Source: an uncultured Synergistales bacterium (GTDB taxonomy: Bacteria > Synergistota > Synergistia > Synergistales > Aminobacteriaceae). From it: a DNA stretch of 32,771 bases. Location of the stretch: positions 1 to 32,771 of the forward strand of contig CAJODC010000021.1 in assembly GCA_905233215.1 (NCBI GenBank). The letters are read 5' to 3'. Below the pieces are notes generated by a model that did not search any database, was not told the DNA's origin, and worked only from the letters and a program-made list of their open reading frames with translations. Position numbers and translations under genes: made by a program. The first letter of the stretch is position 1; every line of letters begins with the position of its first letter. This document shows positions 17,104 to 24,998 of the stretch, one piece after another.

Positions 17104-17546
17104 TGGCGGAAGAAATCACGGTGAAAATCAAGCGAGAGGCCAACACGATAGCCATTCCCGAATACGCAACGCCGGGAAGTGCAGGGGTAGACTTGTGTTC
17201 GATGAAGTACTGCATGATAAAGCCCGGTGAAATGGCGTTAATCTCGACAGGAATATACCTAGAAATCCCGGAAGGTTACGAGGGACAAATCCGGCCACGA
17301 AGCGGACTAGCGATGAACAACAGGATATTGATACCGAACAGTCCGGGAACGATAGACTCTGATTATCGGGGAGAGATTCGGGTATTGCTGTTGAACATGG
17401 GAGAAGATCCGTTTACGTTGAGATTTGGCGACAGGATAGCACAGTTAGTATTTGTGCCGGTAGCGAGAGCGAAATTTCAGGAAGTCAAAGAGCTTTCAGA
17501 GACGAAAAGAGGCACAGGAGGTTTCGGAAGTACGGGAACTAGATGA
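17103..17546 (+). CDS. dut: Deoxyuridine 5'-triphosphate nucleotidohydrolase (dUTPase)
   Basis: Hydrolyses dUTP to dUMP, keeping uracil out of DNA and feeding dTMP synthesis. The 147-residue protein has all five trimeric dUTPase motifs: ATPGSAGVDLCS (1), STGIYLEIP (2, near 56), RPRSGLA plus GTIDSDYRGEI (3), GDRIAQLVF (4) and RGTGGFGSTG at the C-terminus (5). The ATG at 17103 shares its first base with the pnp TGA, and GGAGGGG lies just upstream. Confidence 0.96.
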   Translation: MAEEITVKIKREANTIAIPEYATPGSAGVDLCSMKYCMIKPGEMALISTGIYLEIPEGYEGQIRPRSGLAMNNRILIPNSPGTIDSDYRGEIRVLLLNMGEDPFTLRFGDRIAQLVFVPVARAKFQEVKELSETKRGTGGFGSTGTR

Positions 17547-17582
17547 AAATCTGCGCTATAATTTTGCGCTGAGGTGATAAAC

Positions 17583-19190
17583 ATGAAGAGGTTTTTTGCA
17601 CTAGTTATGTTGTTAGCGGTGATGAGTGTTCCGTCATGGGCAAAAGTCCCGGACAAGGACATAATCATTCTGTACACGAACGATGTTCACTGCGGAGTGG
17701 AACAAAATCTCGGTTACGCGGGATTTGCGTTTTGTGCCAACGAGGCGAGGAAACAGAGTCCTTATGTTACGCTAGTTGACGCCGGAGACTGGGCGCAGGG
17801 CGAGACGATAGGAACAATCTCGCAGGGCCGTTACATTCTTGAAATCATGAACTCAATCGGCTATGACATAGCGGTACCCGGCAATCACGAATTTGATTAC
17901 GGCTGGGGTCAGTTCGAGAACTTTGTGAAGAACCTGAAATGCGGCTTCATTGCCTGTAACATCAGGGATTTGCGGACGGGGAAATTAGTCTTCAAGCCCT
18001 ACAGGATTCTCACATACGGCGAAGTCAAAGTAGCCTACGTAGGAGCGACTACCCCAGAAACGATAGTGAAGTCGACCCCACGTTTTTTCACAGACGACAA
18101 AGGGAATTTCATCTACGATTTTGACGAAGATGAGACGGGCGACAAGCTGATAGCGTCAATACAGAAGGCGGTTAATGATGCGAGGGCAGAGGGAGCTGAT
18201 TACGTTATAGTTGTCGGTCATTTGGGCGAATATGACAACATAACGGAGAAGTGGTCATCACCATTCATAGCGGCGAGGACGAAAGGGATTGACGCGTTCA
18301 TTGACGGGCATTCCCACGAAGTTACGCCTGAAATGCACGTAACGGACGCCGAGAGCAAGGACGTAATAATCACACAGTCAGGAACGAAGCTGCACAATGT
18401 TGGCAAAGTAACGATTACGGTTGACGGAAAAGTGAAATCCGAACTGCTGAATAATTTTTCAGGGAGGGACGATGGCACAGAAAAAATTGTGAACGACATC
18501 AAATCGCATTTTGAGGGAACATTGAGACGGCATCTGACGAACACGAGTTTTGACCTTAAAGCGATGGAAGGAAGCACATGGCTTTTGCGTAACGATGAGA
18601 CGAACATGTGCAATGTTATAACGGACGCTCTACTGGCATCAGCCCGAGAGACGAAGACGGGTAAAGCGGATATAGCCCTACTGAATGCCGGAGCGATGCG
18701 AACGAACGTCAAGGCGGGCGAGGTAACGTATAACGATGCGTTAAGTGTTCTTCCGTTCAACAACACGGTATGTATTTCAGAAATATCGGGACAGACGCTG
18801 CTTGACGAACTGGAACACGGAGCGCGGTTTATGCCTAAGCAGAACGGAGGATTGCTTCATGTTGCCGGAATGACATACACGATTGATGCAACAATCCCGA
18901 GTCCTGTTATTGTTGACGAAAGGAACATGCTAGCGGGCATATCGGGAGACCGGCGAGTGAAAGACGTGAAAGTGAACGGTGAACCGATAGACCCTGCGAG
19001 GAAGTACAAAGTCGTATCAATAAGCTACGTTATTTACGATGAGGGGGACGGTCATAAATTCGAGGGAGCGAAGATGACAGAGCCAGACTACATGACATAT
19101 ACAGATGCGTTTGCACATTACTTGAGGGACTTCAAGTATCTTCCGGAACGTTACAGGGACGCACAAGGACGAATCAAGATAGTGAAATGA
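17583..19190 (+). CDS. Exported 5'-nucleotidase / metallophosphatase (UshA family)
   Basis: Predicted secreted enzyme that releases phosphate from nucleotides or related esters. A signal peptide is clear (KR, hydrophobic core, SWA-K cleavage after about residue 20) with no lipobox Cys. The metallophosphatase domain shows D34/H36 in YTNDVHCG, DAGDW, GNHEFDYG, VVGHLGE and IDGHSHE, so the dimetal site looks complete. A C-terminal 5'-nucleotidase substrate domain follows (about 320-520). ATG 17583 is preceded by GAGGTGAT; a GTG at 17574 lies within that Shine-Dalgarno. Exact substrate (UDP-sugars, NAD, cyclic nucleotides) cannot be read from sequence. Confidence 0.9.
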   Translation: MKRFFALVMLLAVMSVPSWAKVPDKDIIILYTNDVHCGVEQNLGYAGFAFCANEARKQSPYVTLVDAGDWAQGETIGTISQGRYILEIMNSIGYDIAVPGNHEFDYGWGQFENFVKNLKCGFIACNIRDLRTGKLVFKPYRILTYGEVKVAYVGATTPETIVKSTPRFFTDDKGNFIYDFDEDETGDKLIASIQKAVNDARAEGADYVIVVGHLGEYDNITEKWSSPFIAARTKGIDAFIDGHSHEVTPEMHVTDAESKDVIITQSGTKLHNVGKVTITVDGKVKSELLNNFSGRDDGTEKIVNDIKSHFEGTLRRHLTNTSFDLKAMEGSTWLLRNDETNMCNVITDALLASARETKTGKADIALLNAGAMRTNVKAGEVTYNDALSVLPFNNTVCISEISGQTLLDELEHGARFMPKQNGGLLHVAGMTYTIDATIPSPVIVDERNMLAGISGDRRVKDVKVNGEPIDPARKYKVVSISYVIYDEGDGHKFEGAKMTEPDYMTYTDAFAHYLRDFKYLPERYRDAQGRIKIVK

Positions 19191-19194
19191 ATTT

Positions 19195-19231
19195 TTCCCC
19201 CTAGCCAATGAGGTTGAGGGGGAATTTTTTT
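19195..19231 (+). terminator. Intrinsic terminator after the 5'-nucleotidase gene
   Basis: TTCCCCCT (19195-19202) pairs with AGGGGGAA (19217-19224), and a further short stem closes a small loop. Seven T follow at 19225-19231. It sits between two convergent genes; the reverse strand has no T-run after the stem, so it mainly serves the plus strand. Confidence 0.85.
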
Positions 19232-20378
19232 AGTGTCTGCAAAACTCTTCCATTCTGTCCATTGACATCATCAACACTTCCATTGACTGAGTGCAGGCGA
19301 TTCTCAAGTAACCTTCACCGCTTGAACCGAAAGCGTTACCGGGAAGGACGGCGACTTTTGCATCGTTCAACAAACGCCAAGTGAAATCCTCGCTGGTCAT
19401 GCCAGTACCAGAAATATCAGGGAAAAGATAGAAAGCTCCTTCGGCAGGGTGGCACTTAACGCCTTTCATGGCATTGAGTCTTTTTTCGACAGCCTTCATT
19501 CTTTCACCGAAGATTTTTGCTCTTGCCTTAACCTTTTCGTCCTGAGTATTCATAGCGTAGGCGGCTGCTTTTTGAGATAGAGAGTTCACGCCGTAGGTTT
19601 GGAACGATGAGAGGACACACATTGTGTTGATGACGTTCTGAGGAGCGAAGAGATAGCCGACTCTCCAGCCGGTCATGCAGTGGCTTTTTGAAACGCCAGA
19701 AGCGAGGAGGGTACGTTCTTTCATGCCGTCAATGTTTGCGAAACAGACGTGTTCACCCTTGAAGACCATAGACTCGTAAATTTCATCGCTCAACACGAAC
19801 AAGTCATGAGCTTCAACGAACTTTGCGATTTCCTCAAGCTGTTTTCTTGTAGCTACTCTTCCTGAAGGGTTGCCGGGGTAATTGAGGATTATTCCGCGAG
19901 TTCGAGACGTAACAGCCGCTTCAAGTTCGTCAAGAGTTGGAGCGAAATTATTTTCCTCACTTGTTTTGACTGGTACAGGGACACCGCCGTTGCCGCGAAT
20001 TTGAGCCTCATAAGGTGTGAAGTAAGGCTCAATCAACATGACTTCATCGCCGGGATTGAGCAACGCACCGAATGCAAGCCAAGGGATATGAAGACCACCG
20101 ACAGAGATGTAGACGTTATCGGGCGAGGACTTGAAGCCGTGATGACGTTCCCAGTAAGCGCAGGCGGCTTCTCTAACGTCAAGATAGCCCTGCAACGGGG
20201 GGTAATGAGTGAAGCCATTTTTTGCTGCTTTCGCTCCAGCGTCAACGATGTCAGGCTCTGTAACAAAATCAGGCTCGCCGATGCTGAGGTTGAGAACGTC
20301 ATTCATTTTCTCGATGGCCTGAAAGACTCGTACCATTCCTGAAGGTTTTTGTTCACTGAATTTTTTTGCCAATTCCAT
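19230..20378 (-). CDS. PLP-dependent aminotransferase, class I/II (aspartate/aromatic type)
   Basis: Fold-type I aminotransferase, probably acting on aspartate, aromatic or branched amino acids with 2-oxoglutarate. The 382-residue protein has GEPDF (34-38), NYPGNPSG (166-173), SDEIY (197-201), the PLP-binding Lys231 in GVSKSH followed by GWRVGY, and a C-terminal substrate Arg in GYLRIACT. I set the start at ATG 20378; a longer in-frame reading (to 20483) adds 35 residues that run through the structured leader and have no family match. A promoter and a leader of about 210 nt precede it. The final bases overlap the opposite-strand terminator. Confidence 0.9.
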   Translation of the reverse strand: MELAKKFSEQKPSGMVRVFQAIEKMNDVLNLSIGEPDFVTEPDIVDAGAKAAKNGFTHYPPLQGYLDVREAACAYWERHHGFKSSPDNVYISVGGLHIPWLAFGALLNPGDEVMLIEPYFTPYEAQIRGNGGVPVPVKTSEENNFAPTLDELEAAVTSRTRGIILNYPGNPSGRVATRKQLEEIAKFVEAHDLFVLSDEIYESMVFKGEHVCFANIDGMKERTLLASGVSKSHCMTGWRVGYLFAPQNVINTMCVLSSFQTYGVNSLSQKAAAYAMNTQDEKVKARAKIFGERMKAVEKRLNAMKGVKCHPAEGAFYLFPDISGTGMTSEDFTWRLLNDAKVAVLPGNAFGSSGEGYLRIACTQSMEVLMMSMDRMEEFCRH

Positions 20379-20589
20379 ATTTACCACTGCTACGTAAAAA
20401 GTGTAATATTGTGCTGTGTACACTCTTTCGAGTTTTCCTCGTTCTTTCCTTATCTCTAAGGCATTTCCTGCCCCCGTTCGCATAAGCTAATCAGGTTTGT
20501 ACGGCAGTCCAGAGGCTTTAACTTCCCTCCTAGCCGGAGGCAGCCCAATTTCTCAGGTTTGGTGATGCCTGTCCAGCACTCTGACATTA
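20379..20589 (-). ncRNA. Candidate structured leader RNA upstream of the aminotransferase gene (unassigned)
   Basis: The leader runs from about 20589 (predicted transcription start) to the start codon. On the minus strand it shows an AGGCAT...ATGCCT long-range pairing, a CCTCC-GGCTA-GGAGG hairpin inside a GGCT/AGCC stem, two copies of AAACCTGA, a CCTTA-GAGA-TAAGG tetraloop hairpin, and near the gene an AGTGTA/TACACT stem followed by TTTT that looks like a weak terminator. I could not match it to a riboswitch or 6S RNA. It fills most of the 305-base gap between 20378 and 20684, where no gene is seen. Boundaries are estimates. Confidence 0.45.
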
Positions 20590-20595
20590 CGTAGC

Positions 20596-20624
20596 AGATT
20601 AAACCTCCTTTTGATTTTTGTCAA
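20596..20624 (-). promoter_or_regulatory. Sigma-70-type promoter for the leader RNA/aminotransferase
   Basis: Reading the minus strand, TTGACA (20624-20619) is a perfect -35 box, followed by a 17-nt spacer and a TAATCT -10 box (20601-20596). Transcription should start near 20589. Confidence 0.75.
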
Positions 20625-20683
20625 GGTGCTTTTTGGTAACACTTTACACAACAATTTCAAGAAGCTAGACACATCTCCTTAAA

Positions 20684-22441
20684 CTAGAACGGCCACCATG
20701 ATTTATTCCCAGACAGCCGTTTTAATGCTTTCTTAGCTCTTGGCTCTCCATTTTCTGCCGACTTAGTGTACCATTCACGAGCGGTATCAATATTTTTGCT
20801 GACACCTAAACCGTGTTCATACATTCTCCCGATCATGTACTGAGATGAAGCATGGCCGTTTTCAGCCGAAACCGTGAAAATCTCCGCAGCCTTCGAGTAA
20901 TCTTTAGCGTTGTAATACTTCATGGCCGTGTCAAAATTCTTCTGGCCAGTCTCATTCCTCAACTCTTTATTCTGACTCAGTAAGAACAAATTGACATACA
21001 TTGCTTGAGCGGCGGTTCCCCAGCCGTAATTGTACATGTCAGCAAGAAATATTCTCGCCTTAATATTTCCTTCGTCAGCATAATCGCTCACCATCTCCAG
21101 AACACCGCCGTAAAGGCGTGAAATCTCGTCTTCAGGGAAAATCTTTATCTCGCCGATTAACGAACCGTCAGCCTTCATGAATGCTTCAATACGTCTTGCG
21201 TGCGTCAAAATCGGATTGTCATTCATTCCCGAATCGGAACGGTCATCGAAATAGTCAGCAAGAATTAACGCGGCTTCTTTATCGCTTGATGACATATCGG
21301 AAAAATATCGGTTAAGTTTCAACTGTCTCAGCGTCTCATCAGGCAGTAAAGGGAAATTCACACCCTCTCTGACAGCCTCAAGAAGTGCCGAAGTTATTTC
21401 AGTTTCATAGCCGAAATCAATGTTAATCTCAGCACACTTTACAGCCTTTTCATTTTCGCCGAGTGAATAATACAGTGCCGAAGCGAAAAGATTATTCTCC
21501 CAGTCTTCACGCATAGTGTTATCCCTCATCGTTTCGGCAAGGGAAAGTATTTCGTCTTTTTGCTGACCGTCTTTTAACATCTCGTTGATTCTGTACTTCA
21601 ACGCCTCAAGTTTGTACGGGTCTTTCCTCAAAACCGGCCTCCAAACTTCATCGAAACGCTCAAAACATTTCCCGGCCTCGTCAAAATCCTCAGCATCAAG
21701 AGCCGTTCTGCCTCTGTAAAACCAATAAGGCGGATACGCTCTGAAATCGTCCTCAAGAGCCTCAAGCATTCTCAATTTTCTTGCAGGCTTGTCGGGTTCG
21801 TCAACAGCCCTGTAAAAATCATCGAGTGCTTTCTGTACCAATCTGTATTCATCGGGGAGGTTGTATTTGTTGAGAAGGTTCCAAGACGACACAAGCAACT
21901 GTTTCTGTAACTCGTTGAACTCTCTGACATCTTCAACGCCTAAAAGGTATAAATTTTCTTCAACATCAACGCCCGAATTGTTGACGGCCTGATATTTGAA
22001 GTAACTAGCGGCACATGCTCCGCCTAAACGCCCGAAGCCTGAGAAAAATGAACTTATCCCGGTTTCGCCTGTCAACATTTTCCGGGAGTTTTCCGCCATT
22101 TCTGAGAGTGCTGATTTGATTTTGTTACCGCTCTGAGAGTCACGAATTTTTTTGAGATGTTCCGACTCTTCCTGACGAAGTTTTTTACCTTGAACGGCAT
22201 CAAGAAGTTTCCTGTATAAGTCAGTAATTTCGGGGTCTGATTTTATGTTGCCTATGCTCAAGTTGTTGATGATGTTCTGATATTCAGCGTCAAGAATTAT
22301 CCTGTCTTTTGCCGACAGTATGCGGTGAACTGATACAACGGCCATGTTCAACGCAAGCATTGTATTTTGAGGGTCATAAGAATGAGCCAATGAAGCAATC
22401 GACAAAATAACGACAGTCAGCAGAAACTTCTTAGAGGTCAA
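20684..22441 (-). CDS. Exported TPR/Sel1-repeat protein of unknown function
   Basis: The 585-residue protein begins with a signal peptide (TSKK, hydrophobic stretch, cleavage near AHS-Y at about 21), then helical regions with TPR-like features (about 200-340), and ends with Sel1-type repeats such as AAEIFTVSAENGHASSQYMIG and YEHGLGVSKNIDTAREWY (about 510-575). Such proteins scaffold envelope complexes, but the partner is unknown. The start is TTG 22441 with AGGAG at 22451-22455; a nearby ATG is out of frame. Expression may depend on read-through of the gltA terminator whose T-run abuts this Shine-Dalgarno. Confidence 0.75.
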   Translation of the reverse strand: MTSKKFLLTVVILSIASLAHSYDPQNTMLALNMAVVSVHRILSAKDRIILDAEYQNIINNLSIGNIKSDPEITDLYRKLLDAVQGKKLRQEESEHLKKIRDSQSGNKIKSALSEMAENSRKMLTGETGISSFFSGFGRLGGACAASYFKYQAVNNSGVDVEENLYLLGVEDVREFNELQKQLLVSSWNLLNKYNLPDEYRLVQKALDDFYRAVDEPDKPARKLRMLEALEDDFRAYPPYWFYRGRTALDAEDFDEAGKCFERFDEVWRPVLRKDPYKLEALKYRINEMLKDGQQKDEILSLAETMRDNTMREDWENNLFASALYYSLGENEKAVKCAEINIDFGYETEITSALLEAVREGVNFPLLPDETLRQLKLNRYFSDMSSSDKEAALILADYFDDRSDSGMNDNPILTHARRIEAFMKADGSLIGEIKIFPEDEISRLYGGVLEMVSDYADEGNIKARIFLADMYNYGWGTAAQAMYVNLFLLSQNKELRNETGQKNFDTAMKYYNAKDYSKAAEIFTVSAENGHASSQYMIGRMYEHGLGVSKNIDTAREWYTKSAENGEPRAKKALKRLSGNKSWWPF

Positions 22442-22458
22442 TTAGCATCGCTCCTAAC

Positions 22459-22491
22459 AAAAACGGAGAAGCCCTCTCAAAGACTCCTCCG
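22459..22491 (-). terminator. Intrinsic terminator after the nfnA-gltA operon
   Basis: On the minus strand CGGAGGAG (22491-22484) pairs with CTTCTCCG (22471-22464), 8 bp with one G-U, around a 12-nt loop, followed by TTTTT at 22463-22459. The T-run ends 3 nt before the Shine-Dalgarno of the next gene. Confidence 0.8.
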
Positions 22492-22514
22492 CAGTAATTC
22501 ATTTGGTCTTGGTG

Positions 22515-24020
22515 TTACTTTCCGGCTAAATACTCGTTCATGCTTGCAGCGGCTCTTCTTCCTTCGCCCATTGCGAGAATGACCGTCGCTGCTCCGAGAA
22601 CTATATCTCCGCCAGCCCATACACGAGGAATGCTGGTTTTCTGGTTCTCGTCAACGATGATGTTGCCCCACTTCGTTACGTTGAGACCCTCAGTCGTCTG
22701 AGCCATCAAGGGGTTAGAGTCATTGCCGAGAGCGATAACCGCAGCGTCAATGTCAAGAACATGCTCAGTTCCGGGAACTGCTACTGGCTTGCGTCTTCCT
22801 GACTCGTCAGGCTCGCCGAGTTCATACGTCAGAAGCTCAACGCCGATTAACTTGCCTTTCTCATCGCCGATGAATCTTGTTGGATTCTCAAGGAAGTGGA
22901 AATCTACTCCCTCTTCAAAAGCGTGGGCGACTTCCTCAATTCTTGCAGGCATCTCAGCTCTTGTCCTTCTGTAGACGCAGTAGACCTTCTCAGCTCCAAG
23001 CCTCAACGCTGTTCTCGCTCCGTCCATTGCAACGTTACCGCCTCCGAAGACAGCGACTTTCTTTGCGTCATAGAGCGGTGTTGCAGCGTGTTCACGGTCA
23101 TAAGCCTTCATCAGGTTTGAACGTGTGAGGTATTCGTTTGCGCTGAAGACTCCGATTAAGTTCTCGCCCTCAATGTGCATGAACTTGGGAAGCCCTGCGC
23201 CTGTTCCGATGAAAGCGGCATCATATCCGCCTTCCGTCAACAACTGGTCAAGCGTTGCAGTCCTTCCGACAAGGAAACTTGTTTTGAACTCAACGCCCAT
23301 TTTCTTGAGGTTCTCAACTTCTTTGGCAACGATAGCCTTCGGAAGCCTGAACTCTGGTATACCGTAGACCATGACTCCGCCGGTCTTCTGGAACGCCTCG
23401 AACACTGTAACGCTGTGTCCTGCTCTGCGAATGTCAGCGGCTACCGTCAAGCCTGCAGGGCCTGAACCGATAACGGCGACTTTCTTGCCAGTCTCAGCGG
23501 CAGGAGTCGGAACGGTGATTTTGTCGTTAGCTCTCTCCCAGTCGGCAACAAAACGCTCAAGCCTTCCGATTGCTACGGCCTTCTCTGTTGTCTTCAACAT
23601 CTTGCCGACCGTGCAGAAGCTCTGACACTGTTTCTCCTGAGGGCATACACGACCGCATATCGCCGGAAGAAGGTTAGTCTGCTTGATTGTGTCGACAGCT
23701 CCCTTGAAGTCTCCGTCCTGAATGTGCTTGATGAACTCGGGAATCGGAACTCCAACGGGACAGCCCTTTTTGCACGGAGCAGCTCCGCACTGAATGCAGC
23801 GTTCAGCCTCAACACGTGCCTGTGTCTCTGTGTAACCGAGAGCGACTTCCGACATGTTATGAGCGCGGACTGTCGGCTCTTGGGAGGGCATCTCCTGAAC
23901 GGGTATAGCTGTTCTGTCTTTGGGAGTTAATTTTGTTCCTGCTGACTTTTTCGCTTCGATTTCAGCAAAAAGTTTCGCGGCTTCTTCCTGTAACATTTCT
24001 GTTGTCTTGTGTTCGCTCAT
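22515..24020 (-). CDS. gltA: GltA-type flavoprotein; NfnB/SudA large subunit
   Basis: Homologue of glutamate synthase small subunit that, paired with the next-door NfnA/SudB-like protein, forms an NADH-dependent ferredoxin:NADP oxidoreductase (Nfn) or sulfide dehydrogenase. The 501-residue product has two N-terminal iron-sulfur cysteine clusters (C75, C78, C83, C87 and C122, C126, C132, C136), the FAD dinucleotide motif VIGSGPAG at 183-190, and a second NADP motif VFGGGNVAMDGA. I start at ATG 24020, one base after the upstream stop; an upstream ATG at 24044 would overlap nfnA. Absence of a glutamate synthase large subunit here argues for the Nfn role; databases often call it gltA. Confidence 0.9.
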   Translation of the reverse strand: MSEHKTTEMLQEEAAKLFAEIEAKKSAGTKLTPKDRTAIPVQEMPSQEPTVRAHNMSEVALGYTETQARVEAERCIQCGAAPCKKGCPVGVPIPEFIKHIQDGDFKGAVDTIKQTNLLPAICGRVCPQEKQCQSFCTVGKMLKTTEKAVAIGRLERFVADWERANDKITVPTPAAETGKKVAVIGSGPAGLTVAADIRRAGHSVTVFEAFQKTGGVMVYGIPEFRLPKAIVAKEVENLKKMGVEFKTSFLVGRTATLDQLLTEGGYDAAFIGTGAGLPKFMHIEGENLIGVFSANEYLTRSNLMKAYDREHAATPLYDAKKVAVFGGGNVAMDGARTALRLGAEKVYCVYRRTRAEMPARIEEVAHAFEEGVDFHFLENPTRFIGDEKGKLIGVELLTYELGEPDESGRRKPVAVPGTEHVLDIDAAVIALGNDSNPLMAQTTEGLNVTKWGNIIVDENQKTSIPRVWAGGDIVLGAATVILAMGEGRRAAASMNEYLAGK

Positions 24021-24021
24021 T

Positions 24022-24894
24022 TTAAGCACCAGCCTTTCCAGCATCGAGTCCGATTCTGCACTTGTGGTCAGCTTCTCGCTCTTTGTCTTTGAACGCCGTC
24101 ATTCTCTGCATCATGTTGTCAAAGTCAACTTCATAGCCGTTAAACTCAGGGCCGTCAACACAGACAAATTTCGTCTTTCCGCCGACACTGACACGGCAGC
24201 AGCCGCACATTCCAGTACCGTCAATCATGATTGTGTTGAGCGATGTTGTGATTGGAACGTTGAAGGGTCTTGCTGCGGCGACACAGAATTTCATCATGAT
24301 GGCCGGGCCGATTGAGACTATCTCGCTGACTTTCTCTTTCTCGCAAATCTCAGTGAGAGGAGCGGTAACGACTGCTTTACGGCCGTATGAGCCGTCATCA
24401 GTTACAACGATTAACTCATCGCTTGCTTTGCGCATTTCGTCCTCGAAGAACAATAATTCCTTCGTTCTTGCGCCGATGATAGTAACGACTTTGTTGCCGA
24501 TTCTGTGATTAGCCTCAACGATTGGGTGTAACGGAGCGATTCCGATACCGCCACCGACACAGACAACGAGTCCGTCTTTCTTCTCGATGTGCGTGGGTTT
24601 ACCGAGAGGCCCGACGAGTACGGGAATGTTGTCGCCAACGTTGAATTTCTGCGAGAAACTGCGAGTTGTTGCGCCGACTGTCTGGAACACTATTGCGATC
24701 CAGCCTTCTTCAGGGTTTGCGTCAGCGATCGTCAAGGGTATGCGTTCGCCGTAATCTTCATCAATCTGGAAAATGATGAACTGTCCTGCTTTTCTGTTGC
24801 GCGCGATTTCGGGTGCTTCGACTTTGAAATAATAAACGCTCTGGTCTCTCTCTTTGTCGTAAGAGAGCTGGCGTTTCTCAAGTATCTTATGCAA
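24022..24894 (-). CDS. NfnA/SudB-type ferredoxin-NADP reductase subunit
   Basis: Small subunit of NfnAB (NADH-dependent reduced ferredoxin:NADP oxidoreductase), also annotated as sulfide dehydrogenase beta subunit. The 290-residue protein has an FAD-binding beta-barrel with a RIPLTIAD segment (51-58), an NAD domain with GGGIGIAPLHP (114-124), and the C-terminal dihydroorotate dehydrogenase-type [2Fe-2S] cysteines C230, C232, C233 and C245. The TTG start at 24894 has a GAGGGGG sequence 8 nt upstream. It is directly coupled to gltA. Substrate preference cannot be decided from sequence. Confidence 0.88.
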   Translation of the reverse strand: MHKILEKRQLSYDKERDQSVYYFKVEAPEIARNRKAGQFIIFQIDEDYGERIPLTIADANPEEGWIAIVFQTVGATTRSFSQKFNVGDNIPVLVGPLGKPTHIEKKDGLVVCVGGGIGIAPLHPIVEANHRIGNKVVTIIGARTKELLFFEDEMRKASDELIVVTDDGSYGRKAVVTAPLTEICEKEKVSEIVSIGPAIMMKFCVAAARPFNVPITTSLNTIMIDGTGMCGCCRVSVGGKTKFVCVDGPEFNGYEVDFDNMMQRMTAFKDKEREADHKCRIGLDAGKAGA

Positions 24895-24998
24895 AAGCTG
24901 TTCCCCCTCATAATAGAATATAGTTATGGAATACTAACTGAGAAATGATAAGCCTAAATCCTTAATCAGGCAAGCAAATATCAGAGTCTAGTTTTCTG

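Noticed and set aside
17557-17562. TATAAT upstream of the 5'-nucleotidase gene as a promoter
   Set aside because: No acceptable -35 box 16-18 nt upstream, and the resulting leader would be only about 14 nt; left unannotated.
18218-18766. 182-codon minus-strand open frame inside the 5'-nucleotidase gene
   Set aside because: Antisense to a well-supported enzyme; Ser/Val-rich translation without domains.
20440-20589. TPP, c-di-GMP-I or 6S RNA identity for the aminotransferase leader
   Set aside because: Only short fragments (ACCTGAT, CTGAGA, GCCTCCGG) match; the GGGG/ACCC helix of TPP and the tandem receptor features of c-di-GMP-I are missing, and no long 6S-type rod with central bubble could be drawn by eye.
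24895-24998. Further gene or terminator between nfnA and the nucleosidase-like gene
   Set aside because: No open frame with a ribosome site and no stem followed by a T-run; only an AT-rich stretch with a weak TATTAT that lacks a convincing -35 box.
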